DNA of 64,000 nt from Planomonospora sp. ID82291 (GTDB lineage Bacteria; Actinomycetota; Actinomycetes; Streptosporangiales; Streptosporangiaceae), in assembly GCF_015711645.1 (NCBI RefSeq), contig NZ_JABTEX010000001.1:2389278-2453277 (forward strand), written 5' to 3'. This document shows, piece by piece, positions 16,556 to 25,191 of the stretch (its first letter is position 1; each line of letters opens with the position of its first letter). The notes beneath the pieces are model-generated. The model worked only from the letters and a program-made list of their open reading frames with translations. It was not told the DNA's origin and did not search any database. The position numbers and the translations under genes are program-made.

Positions 16556-17671
16556 GTGACGGACGTCTTCGGGCTCTCCCACAAGGACAGCAGCCCGGTG
16601 AGCACCCCGATGAGCGGCCAGGCCGGACACGAGCAGGTCGTCTTCTGCTCCGACGAGCGCAGCGGCCTCCGCGCGATCATCGCGATCCACAACACCGCCC
16701 TGGGCCCGGCCCTCGGGGGGACCCGGTTCTACCCCTACGAGAGCGAGCAGGCCGCGCTGGCGGACGTGCTCAACCTCTCGCGGGCGATGGCCTACAAGAA
16801 CGCCCTGGCGGGTCTCGACCTCGGCGGGGGCAAGGCCGTCATCATCGGCGATCCGGAGACGGACAAGAACGAGGCGATGCTCCGGGCCTACGGCCGGTTC
16901 GTCCAGTCCCTGGGCGGGCGCTACCTCACCGCGTGCGACGTCGGCACCTACAGCGAGGACATGGACCTCATCGCGCGCGAGACCCCCTACGTCACCGGTC
17001 GCACCCTGGCCCAGGGCGGCGCCGGCGACTCGTCCATCCTGACCGCCTTCGGCGTCTTCCAGGGCATGCGGGCCGCCTGCGAGCACGTCTTCGGCGCCTC
17101 GCCGCTGCGCGGCAGGCGGGTCGGGGTCGAGGGCGTCGGCAAGGTGGGCCACCGGCTGGTCGACCACCTCGTCGAGGACGGCGCGGAGGTGGTGGTCTGC
17201 GACGTGAACGAGCGGGCGGTCGAACTCGTCCGGCGCAGGCACCCCGGGGTGGAGGTCGTGGCCGATCGGTCCGCCCTGACCTCGGCCGACATCGACGTCT
17301 ACGCGCCGTGCGCCCTCGGCGGGGCACTGGACGACGGGACGGTCGCCCGGCTGCGGGCCTCGATCGTCTGCGGCGGGGCGAACAACCAGCTCGCCCACCC
17401 CGGGGTGGAGAAGCAGCTCGCCGACCGCGGCATCCTGTACGCGCCCGACTACGTCGTCAACTCCGGCGGAGTCATCCAGGTCGCCGACGAGATCCAGGGG
17501 TTCGACATGGACCGGGCGAGGGCAAAGGCCGAGAAGATCTACGCTACGACTCTCAAGATTTTCACCACGGCGACGGAGGACGGCGTCCCACCGGCCGTCG
17601 CAGCAGATAGGCTGGCCGAGCGCAGAATGTCGGAAGTCGGGCGGATTAGGGGCATTTGGCTAGGTCGCTAG
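16556..17671 (+). CDS. Leucine/valine dehydrogenase (Glu/Leu/Phe/Val dehydrogenase family)
   Basis: NAD-dependent oxidative deaminase of branched-chain amino acids, 371 residues. The N-terminal catalytic domain shows [20 protein letters not shown] and the lysine-rich site [18 protein letters not shown], with the substrate and catalytic Lys residues. The C-terminal Rossmann domain has [17 protein letters not shown], an Asp in VCDVNERA, and [10 protein letters not shown]. The product resembles Streptomyces Vdh, which feeds 2-oxoacids to branched fatty acid and polyketide precursor pathways; the E1/E2 complex at 34940-38496 could use the same oxoacids. Start GTG at 16556 behind acgggag. Confidence 0.93.
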   Translation: MTDVFGLSHKDSSPVSTPMSGQAGHEQVVFCSDERSGLRAIIAIHNTALGPALGGTRFYPYESEQAALADVLNLSRAMAYKNALAGLDLGGGKAVIIGDPETDKNEAMLRAYGRFVQSLGGRYLTACDVGTYSEDMDLIARETPYVTGRTLAQGGAGDSSILTAFGVFQGMRAACEHVFGASPLRGRRVGVEGVGKVGHRLVDHLVEDGAEVVVCDVNERAVELVRRRHPGVEVVADRSALTSADIDVYAPCALGGALDDGTVARLRASIVCGGANNQLAHPGVEKQLADRGILYAPDYVVNSGGVIQVADEIQGFDMDRARAKAEKIYATTLKIFTTATEDGVPPAVAADRLAERRMSEVGRIRGIWLGR

Positions 17672-17734
17672 CCCTCATGCCCCCGCGGCGTACCGAGGCG
17701 GGCGCAAAACAGGTACGGTTGTAGTCGAACGAGA

Positions 17735-17762
17735 ACTGACGCCTCAGTCAGGTGGCGTCAGT
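17735..17762 (+). promoter_or_regulatory. 9-base dyad upstream of the DUF3073 gene
   Basis: ACTGACGCC and GGCGTCAGT are perfectly complementary arms separated by 10 bases, 58 bases before the start codon. There is no U-tract, so an operator or a leader hairpin is more likely than a terminator for the dehydrogenase gene. Which protein binds it, if any, is unknown. Confidence 0.5.
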
Positions 17763-17819
17763 GCGTGGTGCGTTAGCGACGAGGGGTCGGGCACGACCCC
17801 ACACGAGGGGGTCGAGCCA

Positions 17820-18053
17820 ATGGGGCGCGGCCGAGCAAAGGCCAAGCAGGTCAAGGTTGCTCGCCAGCTGAAGTACAACAGCGGTGGCACTGATCTTGAG
17901 CGTCTTCGCAACGAGCTCGGAGTCAGAGACGACTCCGTCCACAAGGACGACGCTGACGACTCCTACGATGATCTCGCGGATCGGTATGCCGATTACGCCG
18001 ATGACTTCGACCCCGGAGACGACCGGGACAACGGGACGTCCGGCCGCCGTTAG
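17820..18053 (+). CDS. DUF3073 protein
   Basis: A 77-residue actinobacterial protein of unknown function. The basic N-terminus GRGRAKAKQVKVARQLKYNS is the signature of the family, followed by LERLRNELG and a highly acidic Asp/Tyr-rich tail (DDADDSYDDLADRYADYADD). The split into a basic head and acidic tail suggests nucleic acid or ribosome interaction, but this is inference. Start ATG at 17820 behind gaggggg. It sits between the amino acid dehydrogenase and purM, as I recall it does in Streptomyces, and is followed by a strong terminator. Confidence 0.92.
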   Translation: MGRGRAKAKQVKVARQLKYNSGGTDLERLRNELGVRDDSVHKDDADDSYDDLADRYADYADDFDPGDDRDNGTSGRR

Positions 18054-18077
18054 GCGGTCCGCACACTGAGCGGGTGG

Positions 18078-18110
18078 GAACGCCCGGCGGCCGACCGCCG
18101 GGCGTTCTTT
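18078..18110 (+). terminator. Intrinsic terminator of the DUF3073 gene
   Basis: A perfect 13-base stem gaacgcccggcgg / ccgccgggcgttc with a ccga loop is followed by TTT, 24 bases after the stop codon. It separates the plus-strand dehydrogenase/DUF3073 genes from the minus-strand pur genes. Confidence 0.9.
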
Positions 18111-18217
18111 CCGCGTCCGCCCCTGTCCGCCGGCTCGCCGGGCGTTCCAGGATCCGTCCGGAGCGCCTCCCGGTCCGCCCGCGGACGTCCGCCATCCCCA
18201 GGGACGGTCTCCCTCGG

Positions 18218-18270
18218 CGGAAAGACGGCTTCACGACGGAAAGACGGCTTCACGAAAGACGGCTTCACGG
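18218..18270. repeat. 19-base tandem repeat between DUF3073 and purM
   Basis: Two exact copies of cggaaagacggcttcacga and a third shortened copy stand in the convergent spacer. The 332-base spacer 18054-18385 otherwise holds the terminator and no gene. Confidence 0.85.
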
Positions 18271-18385
18271 CGGGGGCCGACCCGGGGAACGCGTCGCTTC
18301 GGCGGCCCGGGAGCAGCTTCCGGCGCCGCGACCGGCCCGGGCGCGCGGGGCCCGCCGGAGCGGGGACGGCACGCCCGGGGAGCGG

Positions 18386-19411
18386 CTAGCGGTACCGGGC
18401 GCGGCCGGCGCCGGGGACGATCTCACCCAGGACCCACGCGGGAAGGCCCCGCTCCTTCAGCAGCGCCAGGGCCGGGTCGACCGCGTCGGCGGGGACGATC
18501 GCCGCCATGCCCACACCCAGGTTGAAGGTGCGGTCCATGTCGGCCTGCGCGACCTTGCCGTGCCCGGCGAGCACGCCGAAGACCGCGGGCGGGGTCCATG
18601 ACGACCGGTCCAGCAGGGCGTCCAGCTCCGGGGGGAGCGACCGCGACAGGTTGCCCTCCAGCCCGCCGCCGGTGATGTGGGCGTAGGCGTGCACCTCGAC
18701 CGAGCGGGCGAGCGCCAGGCAGTCGAGGGCGTAGATCCGGGTCGGCTCCAGCAGTTCCTCGCCGAGCGTCCGGCCGAACTCCGGGACCTGGCGCTCCAGC
18801 GAGAGCCCGGCGAGCCTGATGATGTGCCGGACCAGCGAGTAGCCGTTGGAGTGCACACCGGAGGAGGCCAGCGCCAGCACCACGTCGCCCGCGCGGACCC
18901 GGTCGCGGCCCAGCATGGCGTCGGCCTCCACCACACCGGTGGCCGCGCCCGCCAGGTCGTACTCGTCGGCGCCCATGGCCCCCGGGTGCTCGGCCGTCTC
19001 GCCGCCGATGAGCGCGGTGCCCGCCAGGCGGCAGCCCTCGGCGACCCCGCCCACGATCTCGGCGATCCGCTCCGGGACGACCTTGCCGCAGGCGATGTAG
19101 TCGGTCATGAACAGCGGCTCGGCGCCGCAGACCACCAGGTCGTCGACGACCATGCCGACCAGGTCGATGCCGATCGTGTCGTGCCTGCCCAGCTGCTGGG
19201 CCAGCATGACCTTGGTCCCGACCCCGTCGGTCGAGGTCGTCAGCAGCGGGCGGCGGTAGCCCAGCAGGGCCGAGGCGTCGAAGAGGCCGGCGAACCCGCT
19301 GGCGTCGTCGACGACCTCGGGCCGGCGCGACCGCGCGACCTTCGCCTTCATCAGCTCGACGGCGCGCTCGCCCGCGTCGATGTCCACCCCGGCCGCGGCG
19401 TAGCTCGTCAC
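18386..19411 (-). CDS. purM: Phosphoribosylformylglycinamidine cyclo-ligase
   Basis: AIR synthetase, fifth step of de novo purine synthesis (FGAM + ATP to AIR); 341 residues, normal length. Signature segments are present: SYAAAGVDIDAGERAVELMK, LLTTSTDGVGTKVMLA with the ATP-binding Gly-rich loop, DLVVCGAEPLFMTDY, GETAEHPGAM, SSGVHSNGYSLVR and ITGGGLEGNLSR. The start is a GTG at 19411 overlapping the stop of a 41-codon ORF (GTGA), which in turn overlaps purF. PurM should therefore be translated in step with PurF. Confidence 0.97.
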   Translation of the reverse strand: MTSYAAAGVDIDAGERAVELMKAKVARSRRPEVVDDASGFAGLFDASALLGYRRPLLTTSTDGVGTKVMLAQQLGRHDTIGIDLVGMVVDDLVVCGAEPLFMTDYIACGKVVPERIAEIVGGVAEGCRLAGTALIGGETAEHPGAMGADEYDLAGAATGVVEADAMLGRDRVRAGDVVLALASSGVHSNGYSLVRHIIRLAGLSLERQVPEFGRTLGEELLEPTRIYALDCLALARSVEVHAYAHITGGGLEGNLSRSLPPELDALLDRSSWTPPAVFGVLAGHGKVAQADMDRTFNLGVGMAAIVPADAVDPALALLKERGLPAWVLGEIVPGAGRARYR

Positions 19412-19533
19412 GCGTCCTCCTCCGTCGGTCGTACGGCCTCGGCGCCGCAGGTGATGGCCCGGACGCGCACGCCGCCGACGGGCCGCGTGTCCGGCGCGGC
19501 GGTGTCCCCGATGTCCCCGGCGCGGATGCTCAC
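19408..19533 (-). CDS. 41-codon ORF translationally coupled between purF and purM
   Basis: A minus-strand frame starts with GTG at 19533, overlapping the purF stop as GTGA, and ends with TGA at 19408-19410, overlapping the purM GTG as GTGA. It encodes a 41-residue peptide (SIRAGDIGDTAAPDTRPVGG, then VRVRAITCGAEAVRPTEEDA) with no hydrophobic segment. Exact 4-base coupling on both sides argues for translation. It could be a real micropeptide or simply a translational bridge. No homologue is known to me. Confidence 0.55.
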   Translation of the reverse strand: MSIRAGDIGDTAAPDTRPVGGVRVRAITCGAEAVRPTEEDA

Positions 19534-20966
19534 GCCTTGGCCTCCAGGACGTACTTGCCCACGCTGTCGCGGTCGACGGCGATGGGGTACTCCCCGGTGA
19601 AGCAGGCCCGGCAGAGCCGCTCGGAGGGGATCGTGGTGGCCTCGGTCAGGCCCTCCAGCGAGATGTACCCCAGGGAGTCGGCGCCGAGGGAGTCGCGGAT
19701 CTCCTCCACGCTGAGCGAACCGGCGATCAGCTCGGCCCTCGTGGCGAAGTCGATGCCGTAGAAGCACGGCCAGGCGACCGGGGGCGAGGAGATCCGGACG
19801 TGGACCTCGCGCGCACCCGCCTCGCGCAGCATCTTGACGATCGCCCGCTGGGTGTTGCCCCGCACGATCGAGTCGTCCACGACGACCAGGCGCTTGCCGG
19901 CGACGACCTCCTTCAGCGGGTTCAGCTTGAGCCGGATGCCCAGCTGGCGGATCGTCTGGGACGGCTGGATGAAGGTCCGGCCGACGTAGGAGTTCTTCAC
20001 CAGGCCCTGGCCGTACGGGATCCCGCTCTCCTCGGCGTAGCCGACGGCGGCCGGGGTGCCGGACTCGGGCGTGGGGATGACCAGGTCGGCCTCGACGGGG
20101 TGCTCGCGGGCGAGCACCCGGCCGACCTCGACCCGGGTGGTCTGCACGCCGCGCCCGGCGATGGTGGTGTCGGGGCGGGCCAGGTAGACGTACTCGAACA
20201 GGCAGCCCTTGGGCTCGGCCAGCGCGAACCTGCGGGACCGCACGCCGCGCTCGTCGATGGTCAGCAGCTCGCCCGGCTCGATCTCCCGGACGAAGGTGGC
20301 GCCCACGATGTCCAGGGCGGCCGTCTCGGAGGCGACCGCCCAGCCGCGCTCCAGCCTGCCGAGGACCAGCGGGCGGATGCCCTGCGGGTCGCGGGCGGCG
20401 TAGAGCGTCTTCTCGTCCATGAAGACGAGCGAGTAGGCGCCCTTCACCTGGGGGAGCAGCTCGGCCGCCGCGTCCTCGACCGGCTGGGTGCGGTCCTGGG
20501 CCAGCAGCGCGGCCAGCACCTCGGTGTCGGTGGTCGCCCTGGTGGTGCCCGGCGCCAGCCGCTCGGCCAGCTCCCGGGTGTTGATCAGGTTGCCGTTGTG
20601 CGCGAGCGCGAGCCCGCCGCCGTCGGTGGAGCTCAGCGTCGGCTGGGCGTTCTCCCAGACGCTCGACCCGGTGGTCGAGTAGCGGCAGTGGCCGACGGCC
20701 AGGTGGCCGCGGAGGGTGCCCAGCACCGACTCGTCGAAGACCTGGGCCACCAGGCCCATGTCCTTGTAGACGAGGATGCGGCTGCCTTCGCTGACCGCGA
20801 TGCCGGCGGATTCCTGTCCGCGGTGTTGCAACGCGTACAGCCCGTAGTAGGTGAGTTTGGAGACTTCCTCCCCGGGGGCCCATACGCCGAAGACACCGCA
20901 CGCGTCTTTCGGGGGTCGGTCATGGGGGTCAAGGTCATGGCTCAGATGGCCGTCGCCCTTCAGCAC
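19530..20966 (-). CDS. purF: Amidophosphoribosyltransferase
   Basis: First committed enzyme of purine synthesis (PRPP + glutamine to phosphoribosylamine), 478 residues. The GTG at 20966 gives VLKGDGHLSHDLDPHDRPPK, then the propeptide-to-Cys junction DACGVFGVW; the Cys becomes the N-terminal nucleophile after self-cleavage. The Ntn glutaminase domain (ALQHRGQESAGIA, STTGSSVWENAQP) is followed by the PRPP-binding VVVDDSIVRGNTQ of the type I phosphoribosyltransferase domain and Cys residues typical of Fe-S PurF (PVAWPCFYGIDF, ERLCRACFTGEY). It leads the purF-ORF-purM operon. Confidence 0.97.
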   Translation of the reverse strand: MLKGDGHLSHDLDPHDRPPKDACGVFGVWAPGEEVSKLTYYGLYALQHRGQESAGIAVSEGSRILVYKDMGLVAQVFDESVLGTLRGHLAVGHCRYSTTGSSVWENAQPTLSSTDGGGLALAHNGNLINTRELAERLAPGTTRATTDTEVLAALLAQDRTQPVEDAAAELLPQVKGAYSLVFMDEKTLYAARDPQGIRPLVLGRLERGWAVASETAALDIVGATFVREIEPGELLTIDERGVRSRRFALAEPKGCLFEYVYLARPDTTIAGRGVQTTRVEVGRVLAREHPVEADLVIPTPESGTPAAVGYAEESGIPYGQGLVKNSYVGRTFIQPSQTIRQLGIRLKLNPLKEVVAGKRLVVVDDSIVRGNTQRAIVKMLREAGAREVHVRISSPPVAWPCFYGIDFATRAELIAGSLSVEEIRDSLGADSLGYISLEGLTEATTIPSERLCRACFTGEYPIAVDRDSVGKYVLEAKA

Positions 20967-21136
20967 GTGCCTCAGTCTAGGTCGGCCTCCCGGCTGCTCG
21001 TACCCCGGGGCCGCCCATCCGGCTTGCCACACCCTGACCGAACGATCGTCCGGGGTTTGCCGGGCCGGTCCGCACCGTTGGCGGAGGCCGGGAGAAAGTG
21101 GGGTCTCCGGCATCTCTACGCGTCGGGAGAGCGGAC

Positions 21137-22012
21137 GTGACGACACCTGTGGACCCAGACCAGCCCGAACCGCGGCGGGAACCGGGGGAGCCGAGGCCGC
21201 CGGAGGAGCCGAGGCCGCCGCATCCGGACGTGCCGGACGCGCCGGAGGTGCCGGAGCCGTTCCGGGTCGAGCCGGACCCCGCCGAGGGCCCCTCCATCGG
21301 GGCGGGCGCCTCGGGACCGTCGCGGTACGAGCCGCCGACCCCTCCTCCGGGGCTCTCCCCGGTCCCGTCCCAGGCCACCGAGCCGGTGGGCGAGGACCTC
21401 CCGCCGGGGACGCCGCCCCTGCCGGGCCGGCCGCCGGCGCCCGGCGACCCCTACGGTGGTCCGTCCGCCGGGGGGACCGGTGGTCCGTACGGCGGTCCGC
21501 CGCCGGGGACGTCCGGCGGCGCACACCCGTACACCCCCTCCGCTCCGCCGTCGGGCGGATCTCCATATGAGGCGCCGCCCGCGGGCGGGCCGTACTCCTC
21601 CGCCCCGCCGGGCTCGCCGCAGGCGTCCTGGCCGGGCGGTCCCACATATCCGGGAGGCCCGGCGCGGTATCCGGCGCCTCCCCCCGATGTCCGGGTCACG
21701 GCCGGGCGGGGCGGGGGCATCGGCACCGCCGCGCTCGTGTTCGGCGTCGTCAGCCTCTTCCTGCTGTTCGCCTGCGGGCTGGGGACGCTGACGGCGGTCG
21801 TGGGCCTGATCGTCGGTTTCGTCGCGGTCGCCAAGGACTCCAACCGGGGCCGCGCCTGGGTGGGCATCGGTCTGAGCGTCCTCACACTGATCGCGGCCGC
21901 GGCGTTCGTCGCCTGGTTCTTCAGCCGGGCGGGCGTCTGCATGGATCTGCCCCCGGGGGCCCGGGAGCGCTGCCTGGAGGAGAGGTTCGGGGTGCGCTTC
22001 GACGTGCCCTGA
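21137..22012 (+). CDS. Pro/Gly-rich membrane protein with DUF4190-like domain
   Basis: A 291-residue protein. About 190 residues of Pro/Gly/Glu-rich low complexity, including tyrosine-containing GGPYGGPP and PGGPARYP patterns, precede two membrane helices (GTAALVFGVVSLFLLFACGL and VGLIVGFVAVAKDS) and a third (GIGLSVLTLIAAAAFVAWFF), matching DUF4190-type small membrane domains. The C-terminus has two Cys (GVCMDLPPGARERCLEERFG) and would lie outside. The GTG at 21137 follows cgggag. Divergent from purF. Such proteins may scaffold at the membrane; function unknown. Confidence 0.8.
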   Translation: MTTPVDPDQPEPRREPGEPRPPEEPRPPHPDVPDAPEVPEPFRVEPDPAEGPSIGAGASGPSRYEPPTPPPGLSPVPSQATEPVGEDLPPGTPPLPGRPPAPGDPYGGPSAGGTGGPYGGPPPGTSGGAHPYTPSAPPSGGSPYEAPPAGGPYSSAPPGSPQASWPGGPTYPGGPARYPAPPPDVRVTAGRGGGIGTAALVFGVVSLFLLFACGLGTLTAVVGLIVGFVAVAKDSNRGRAWVGIGLSVLTLIAAAAFVAWFFSRAGVCMDLPPGARERCLEERFGVRFDVP

Positions 22013-22132
22013 ACCCGGGGATCCCGCGGAGGGGTGCCCCGACCGGGGCGAGGCGTCCGGGGCCGTGGGCTCCGGACGTCGGCGGGCGGGCGCCCGCCCG
22101 CCGACGCGCCCGGGCGACCGCCAGGCGGCCAC

Positions 22133-22237
22133 GGCAGGTGGGCGGTGAGACCGGTTCAGGTGACCGGCGGGTGGCCGCGACCGGCAGGCGGGCGGTGAGA
22201 CCGGTTCAGGCGACCGGCAGGTGGGCGGTGAGATCGG
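22133..22237. repeat. Imperfect repeats containing a gene's 3' end
   Basis: The element ggcaggtgggcggtgaga occurs at 22133, 22183 (ggcaggcgggcggtgaga) and 22216, with ccggttcagg between copies. The copy at 22216 is the coding end of the SCP_3-like gene (DLTAHLPVA) and its stop is at 22206-22208. The other copies lie beyond the stop, so the terminal codons are duplicated downstream. Confidence 0.85.
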
Positions 22238-22652
22238 CCCGTGCCCCGCTCGCCGAGACCCGGCCCGCCGCCGTCGCGTCGGCCCACGTCAACCGGCCGG
22301 TGGCCAGCTCCAGCCAGGTCCGGGCGTCCGTCTCCACCACGTTCGGCGGGGTGCCCCGGGTGTGCCGGGGGCCCTCCACGCACTGCACGGCCGCGTACGG
22401 CGGGACCCGCACCTCGACGGTCCGCCCCGGGGCCGCGGCGGCGAGCCGGTCCAGCAGGTGCCGTACGGCCAGCCGCGCGGCCTCCCGCTCCGGCCGGATC
22501 CCCCGCTCGTAGGCGCGCAGGACCGCCGCCGCGCACGCGCCCAGCAGGGCGCCGAGATCCTCCGGCCCGTCGTAGGACGGCTCGTCCAGGGCGGCCAGTT
22601 GGGCGTCCAGCGCGGTGCGGACCCTCTCGGGGTCGGGCTTGTGAGGTGGCAC
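22206..22652 (-). CDS. SCP_3-like sterol carrier family protein
   Basis: A 148-residue soluble protein. The N-terminal helices RTALDAQLAALDEPSYD and LGACAAAVLRAYERGIRPE precede an alpha/beta region with VEVRVPPYAAVQCVEGPRHTRG, PPNVVETDARTWLELATGRL, and TWADATAAGRVSASGARADL. The last part is the sterol-carrier-like module (VVETD..TWL.LA.G..TW..A...G.V.ASG) found in actinobacterial proteins near purF. It probably binds a lipid or other hydrophobic ligand; no pathway is known. Start GTG at 22652. Its terminal codons are duplicated in the repeats beyond its stop. Confidence 0.75.
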   Translation of the reverse strand: MPPHKPDPERVRTALDAQLAALDEPSYDGPEDLGALLGACAAAVLRAYERGIRPEREAARLAVRHLLDRLAAAAPGRTVEVRVPPYAAVQCVEGPRHTRGTPPNVVETDARTWLELATGRLTWADATAAGRVSASGARADLTAHLPVA

Positions 22653-22690
22653 GCCCCCATCATGCCCGCCCTCCCCGACGATCCGGCCCG

Positions 22691-22760
22691 TCAGTCCGCC
22701 CTTCCGGTCCGGCTCGCCGGTCGGTCCGCCCTTCCGGTCCGGCTCGCCGGTCGGTCCGCC
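22691..22760. repeat. 30-base tandem repeat upstream of phoX
   Basis: Two exact 30-base units (22691-22720, 22721-22750; core tccgcccttccggtccggct) and a partial third lie in the divergent spacer between the SCP_3-like gene and phoX, upstream of the PHO box. Confidence 0.88.
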
Positions 22761-22848
22761 CCGATGATCCGGCGGGGCGGCGGGGGCGGCGGGGCCGTCC
22801 GGTCGCAGGTCGATCGGTCGCAGGTCGATCGGACATCGACGACGAACG

Positions 22849-22892
22849 GTTCATCACTCGGGCAAACCACGTTCACCTCGGGTTCGGCCGGC
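22849..22892 (+). promoter_or_regulatory. PHO box: four 11-base PhoP direct-repeat units
   Basis: The four consecutive 11-base units are GTTCATCACTC, GGGCAAACCAC, GTTCACCTCGG and GTTCGGCCGGC. Three begin with GTTC and the third matches GTTCACC exactly. This 11-base periodicity with a GTTCACC core is the architecture of PhoP operators described in Streptomyces. It lies 51 bases before the phoX start codon, so phosphate-starvation induction through PhoR-PhoP is predicted. Confidence 0.85.
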
Positions 22893-22943
22893 ACCCGTAG
22901 CGTCCCCGCTCGGAAACGCCTGTGCACAATCTTGGAGGCCCCT

Positions 22944-25034
22944 GTGGCGAACCCGTCGCCGCGCCGAACGCTCCCGCTGCTCAGCACCCCGCACAAGAGC
23001 GGGCGCTCTGCGCTGACCTGCGAATTCCGCTGCGGCAACGCCTGCGCGCACGATGTCCCGAACACCGGCGACAACACGTACTTCGGCGACGTGGTCACCT
23101 CGGTCCTGTCCCGCCGCGGAATGCTCCGGGCGGGGGCGCTCGGCGCCGTCGCGGTCGGGGCGGGCGCGCTCGGCGTGGCGGGAGCCGTACCCGCCGCCGC
23201 CGACCCCGGGGCGGAGGTCCAGGGTCTCGGCCACGGGAACGGCCATGGGAACGGCGGGCGGGGCGGCCTGCGCTTCGCGGCCGTCGCGCCGAACCGGGAG
23301 GACCGCGTCACGGTCCCCGACGGCTACGCGTCGGCCGCCGTCGTGCGCTGGGGCGACCCCGTCCTGCCCGACGCCCCGGCGTTCGACTACGAGAACCAGA
23401 CCGCCGAGGCGCAGGCCAAGCAGTTCGGCTACAACTGCGACTTCGTGACGTTCTTCCCGATGGGCGGCCGCCGCGGCCTGCTCTGGGTGAACCACGAGTA
23501 CTCCGACGAGGCGCTCATGTTCCGCGGCTACACCGGCGGGACCGCCGCGACCGAGGAGCAGATCAAGATCGCCATGGCCGCGCACGGCGGCTCGGTGGTC
23601 GAGATCGAGCGGGTGGGGAACACCGGCCAGTGGAGGCTGGTCACCCGGGGCCGCCGCCGCTACAACCGGCGGATCACCGCGCAGACCCCCATGCGGTTCA
23701 CCGGCCCGGCCGCGGGCAGCGACCTGCTGAAGACCGCCGCCGACCCGTCCGGCACCGCCGTCCTCGGCATGCTGAACAACTGCGCGGGCGGCACCACCCC
23801 GTGGGGCACCGTGCTGACCGCCGAGGAGAACTTCAACCAGTACTTCGTGCTGGGCAGCGGCGCCCCCGAGGACCAGAAGGCCGGCCTCAAGCGGTACGGC
23901 ATCGACATCGCCTCGACCACCCCGGGCGGGCGCCGCTTCGACCGGGTCGAGGAGCGCTTCGACCTGTCCAAGCACCCGCACGAGGCCAACCGCTTCGGCT
24001 GGATCGTGGAGATCGACCCGTTCGATCCCGACTCCACCCCGGTCAAGCGCACCGCCCTGGGCCGCTTCGCCCACGAGGGCGCCACCACCACCCTCGCCAG
24101 GGACGGCCGCCTCGTCGCCTACATGGGTGACGACTCCCGCTTCGAGTACGTCTACAAGTTCGTCTCCAAGAAGCGCTACATCCCCGGCTTCGACCGCCAC
24201 AACCGCACCCTGCTCGACGAGGGCACGCTGTACGTCGCGAAGTTCACCGGCGACAGCCCCGCCGAGATCGACGGCTCCGGCAGGCTCCCCGCCGACGGCG
24301 GGTTCGACGGTTCGGGCGAGTGGCTCCCGCTGGTCACCGGGAACGTCTCGCACGTGCCGGGCATGACCGCCGCGGAGGTCCTGGTCTTCACCCGCCTGGC
24401 CGCCGACAAGGCCGGGGCGACCAAGATGGACCGCCCCGAGGACATCGAGCGCAACCCCGTCACCGGCGGCGTCTACCTGGCGCTGACCAACAACTCCAAC
24501 CGGACCCCGGCGCAGGTGGACGAGGCCAACCCGCGTCCCGCCAACAAGCACGGCCACGTGCTGGAGATCACCGAGCGCCGCAACGACGCCGCGGCCACGA
24601 CCTTCGCCTGGTCGCTCCCGCTGGTCTGCGGCGACCCGGCCGACGCCTCGACGTACTTCGCCGGGTTCGACAAGGGCAGGGTCTCGCCGATCTCCTGCCC
24701 GGACAACGTCACCTTCGACCGCGACGGCAACCTGTGGATCTCCACGGACGGCAACGCGCTCGGCTCCAACGACGGCCTGTTCGTCATGCCGGTCACCGGC
24801 CCCGAGCGCGGGTACCTGCGCCAGTTCCTCAGTGTGCCGATCGGCGCGGAGACCTGCGGCCCGTTCGTCACCGAGGACCAGCGCAGCGTCTTCGTCGCGG
24901 TGCAGCACCCGGGCGAGATCGACGGCGCCTCGCCCGAGGCCCCCGCCAGCCACTGGCCCGACGGCGGCGAGAGCCAGCCCCGCCCGTCGGTGGCCGTGGC
25001 CTGGCACACCCGGGGCAAGAAGATCGGCTCCTGA
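22944..25034 (+). CDS. phoX: PhoX-type alkaline phosphatase, Tat-exported
   Basis: Secreted phosphomonoesterase of 696 residues that releases phosphate from organic esters, using Fe and Ca in known PhoX enzymes. A long N-region ends in the twin-arginine signal SRRGMLRAGALGAVAVGAGA and an Ala-rich cleavage region. The mature part contains the Cys pair region, GRRGLLWVNHEYSDEALMFR, NNCAGGTTPWGTVLTAEENFNQYF, EIDPFDPDSTPVKRTALGRF, YMGDDSRFEYVYKFVS and PDNVTFDRDGNLWISTDG, all typical of DUF839/PhoX. The GTG at 22944 follows ttggagg. A PHO box lies just upstream. Confidence 0.95.
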   Translation: MANPSPRRTLPLLSTPHKSGRSALTCEFRCGNACAHDVPNTGDNTYFGDVVTSVLSRRGMLRAGALGAVAVGAGALGVAGAVPAAADPGAEVQGLGHGNGHGNGGRGGLRFAAVAPNREDRVTVPDGYASAAVVRWGDPVLPDAPAFDYENQTAEAQAKQFGYNCDFVTFFPMGGRRGLLWVNHEYSDEALMFRGYTGGTAATEEQIKIAMAAHGGSVVEIERVGNTGQWRLVTRGRRRYNRRITAQTPMRFTGPAAGSDLLKTAADPSGTAVLGMLNNCAGGTTPWGTVLTAEENFNQYFVLGSGAPEDQKAGLKRYGIDIASTTPGGRRFDRVEERFDLSKHPHEANRFGWIVEIDPFDPDSTPVKRTALGRFAHEGATTTLARDGRLVAYMGDDSRFEYVYKFVSKKRYIPGFDRHNRTLLDEGTLYVAKFTGDSPAEIDGSGRLPADGGFDGSGEWLPLVTGNVSHVPGMTAAEVLVFTRLAADKAGATKMDRPEDIERNPVTGGVYLALTNNSNRTPAQVDEANPRPANKHGHVLEITERRNDAAATTFAWSLPLVCGDPADASTYFAGFDKGRVSPISCPDNVTFDRDGNLWISTDGNALGSNDGLFVMPVTGPERGYLRQFLSVPIGAETCGPFVTEDQRSVFVAVQHPGEIDGASPEAPASHWPDGGESQPRPSVAVAWHTRGKKIGS

Positions 25035-25056
25035 CGCCGGGCGGCCTCCCGGCGCG

Positions 25057-25102
25057 GTCGGTCCCCGGTGGAGGGTCGGTCCCCGGTGGAGGGTCGGTCC
25101 CG
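25057..25102. repeat. 18-base tandem repeat downstream of phoX
   Basis: Two and a half copies of gtcggtccccggtggagg follow the phoX stop by about 20 bases. This convergent spacer with the MFS gene holds nothing else obvious. Confidence 0.8.
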
Positions 25103-25191
25103 GCCGGGTAGGCGGGCGCCTCGCCGTTATCCCACGGGGTACGGCGGGGCGCCCGTCCCGGTCTCCGCCGGGGCCGCCTGCGGCCGCGCGG

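Noticed and set aside
20967..21647. N-terminal extension of purF
   Set aside because: PurF proteins begin shortly before the Cys nucleophile; upstream residues are low complexity and overlap the divergent DUF4190-like gene.
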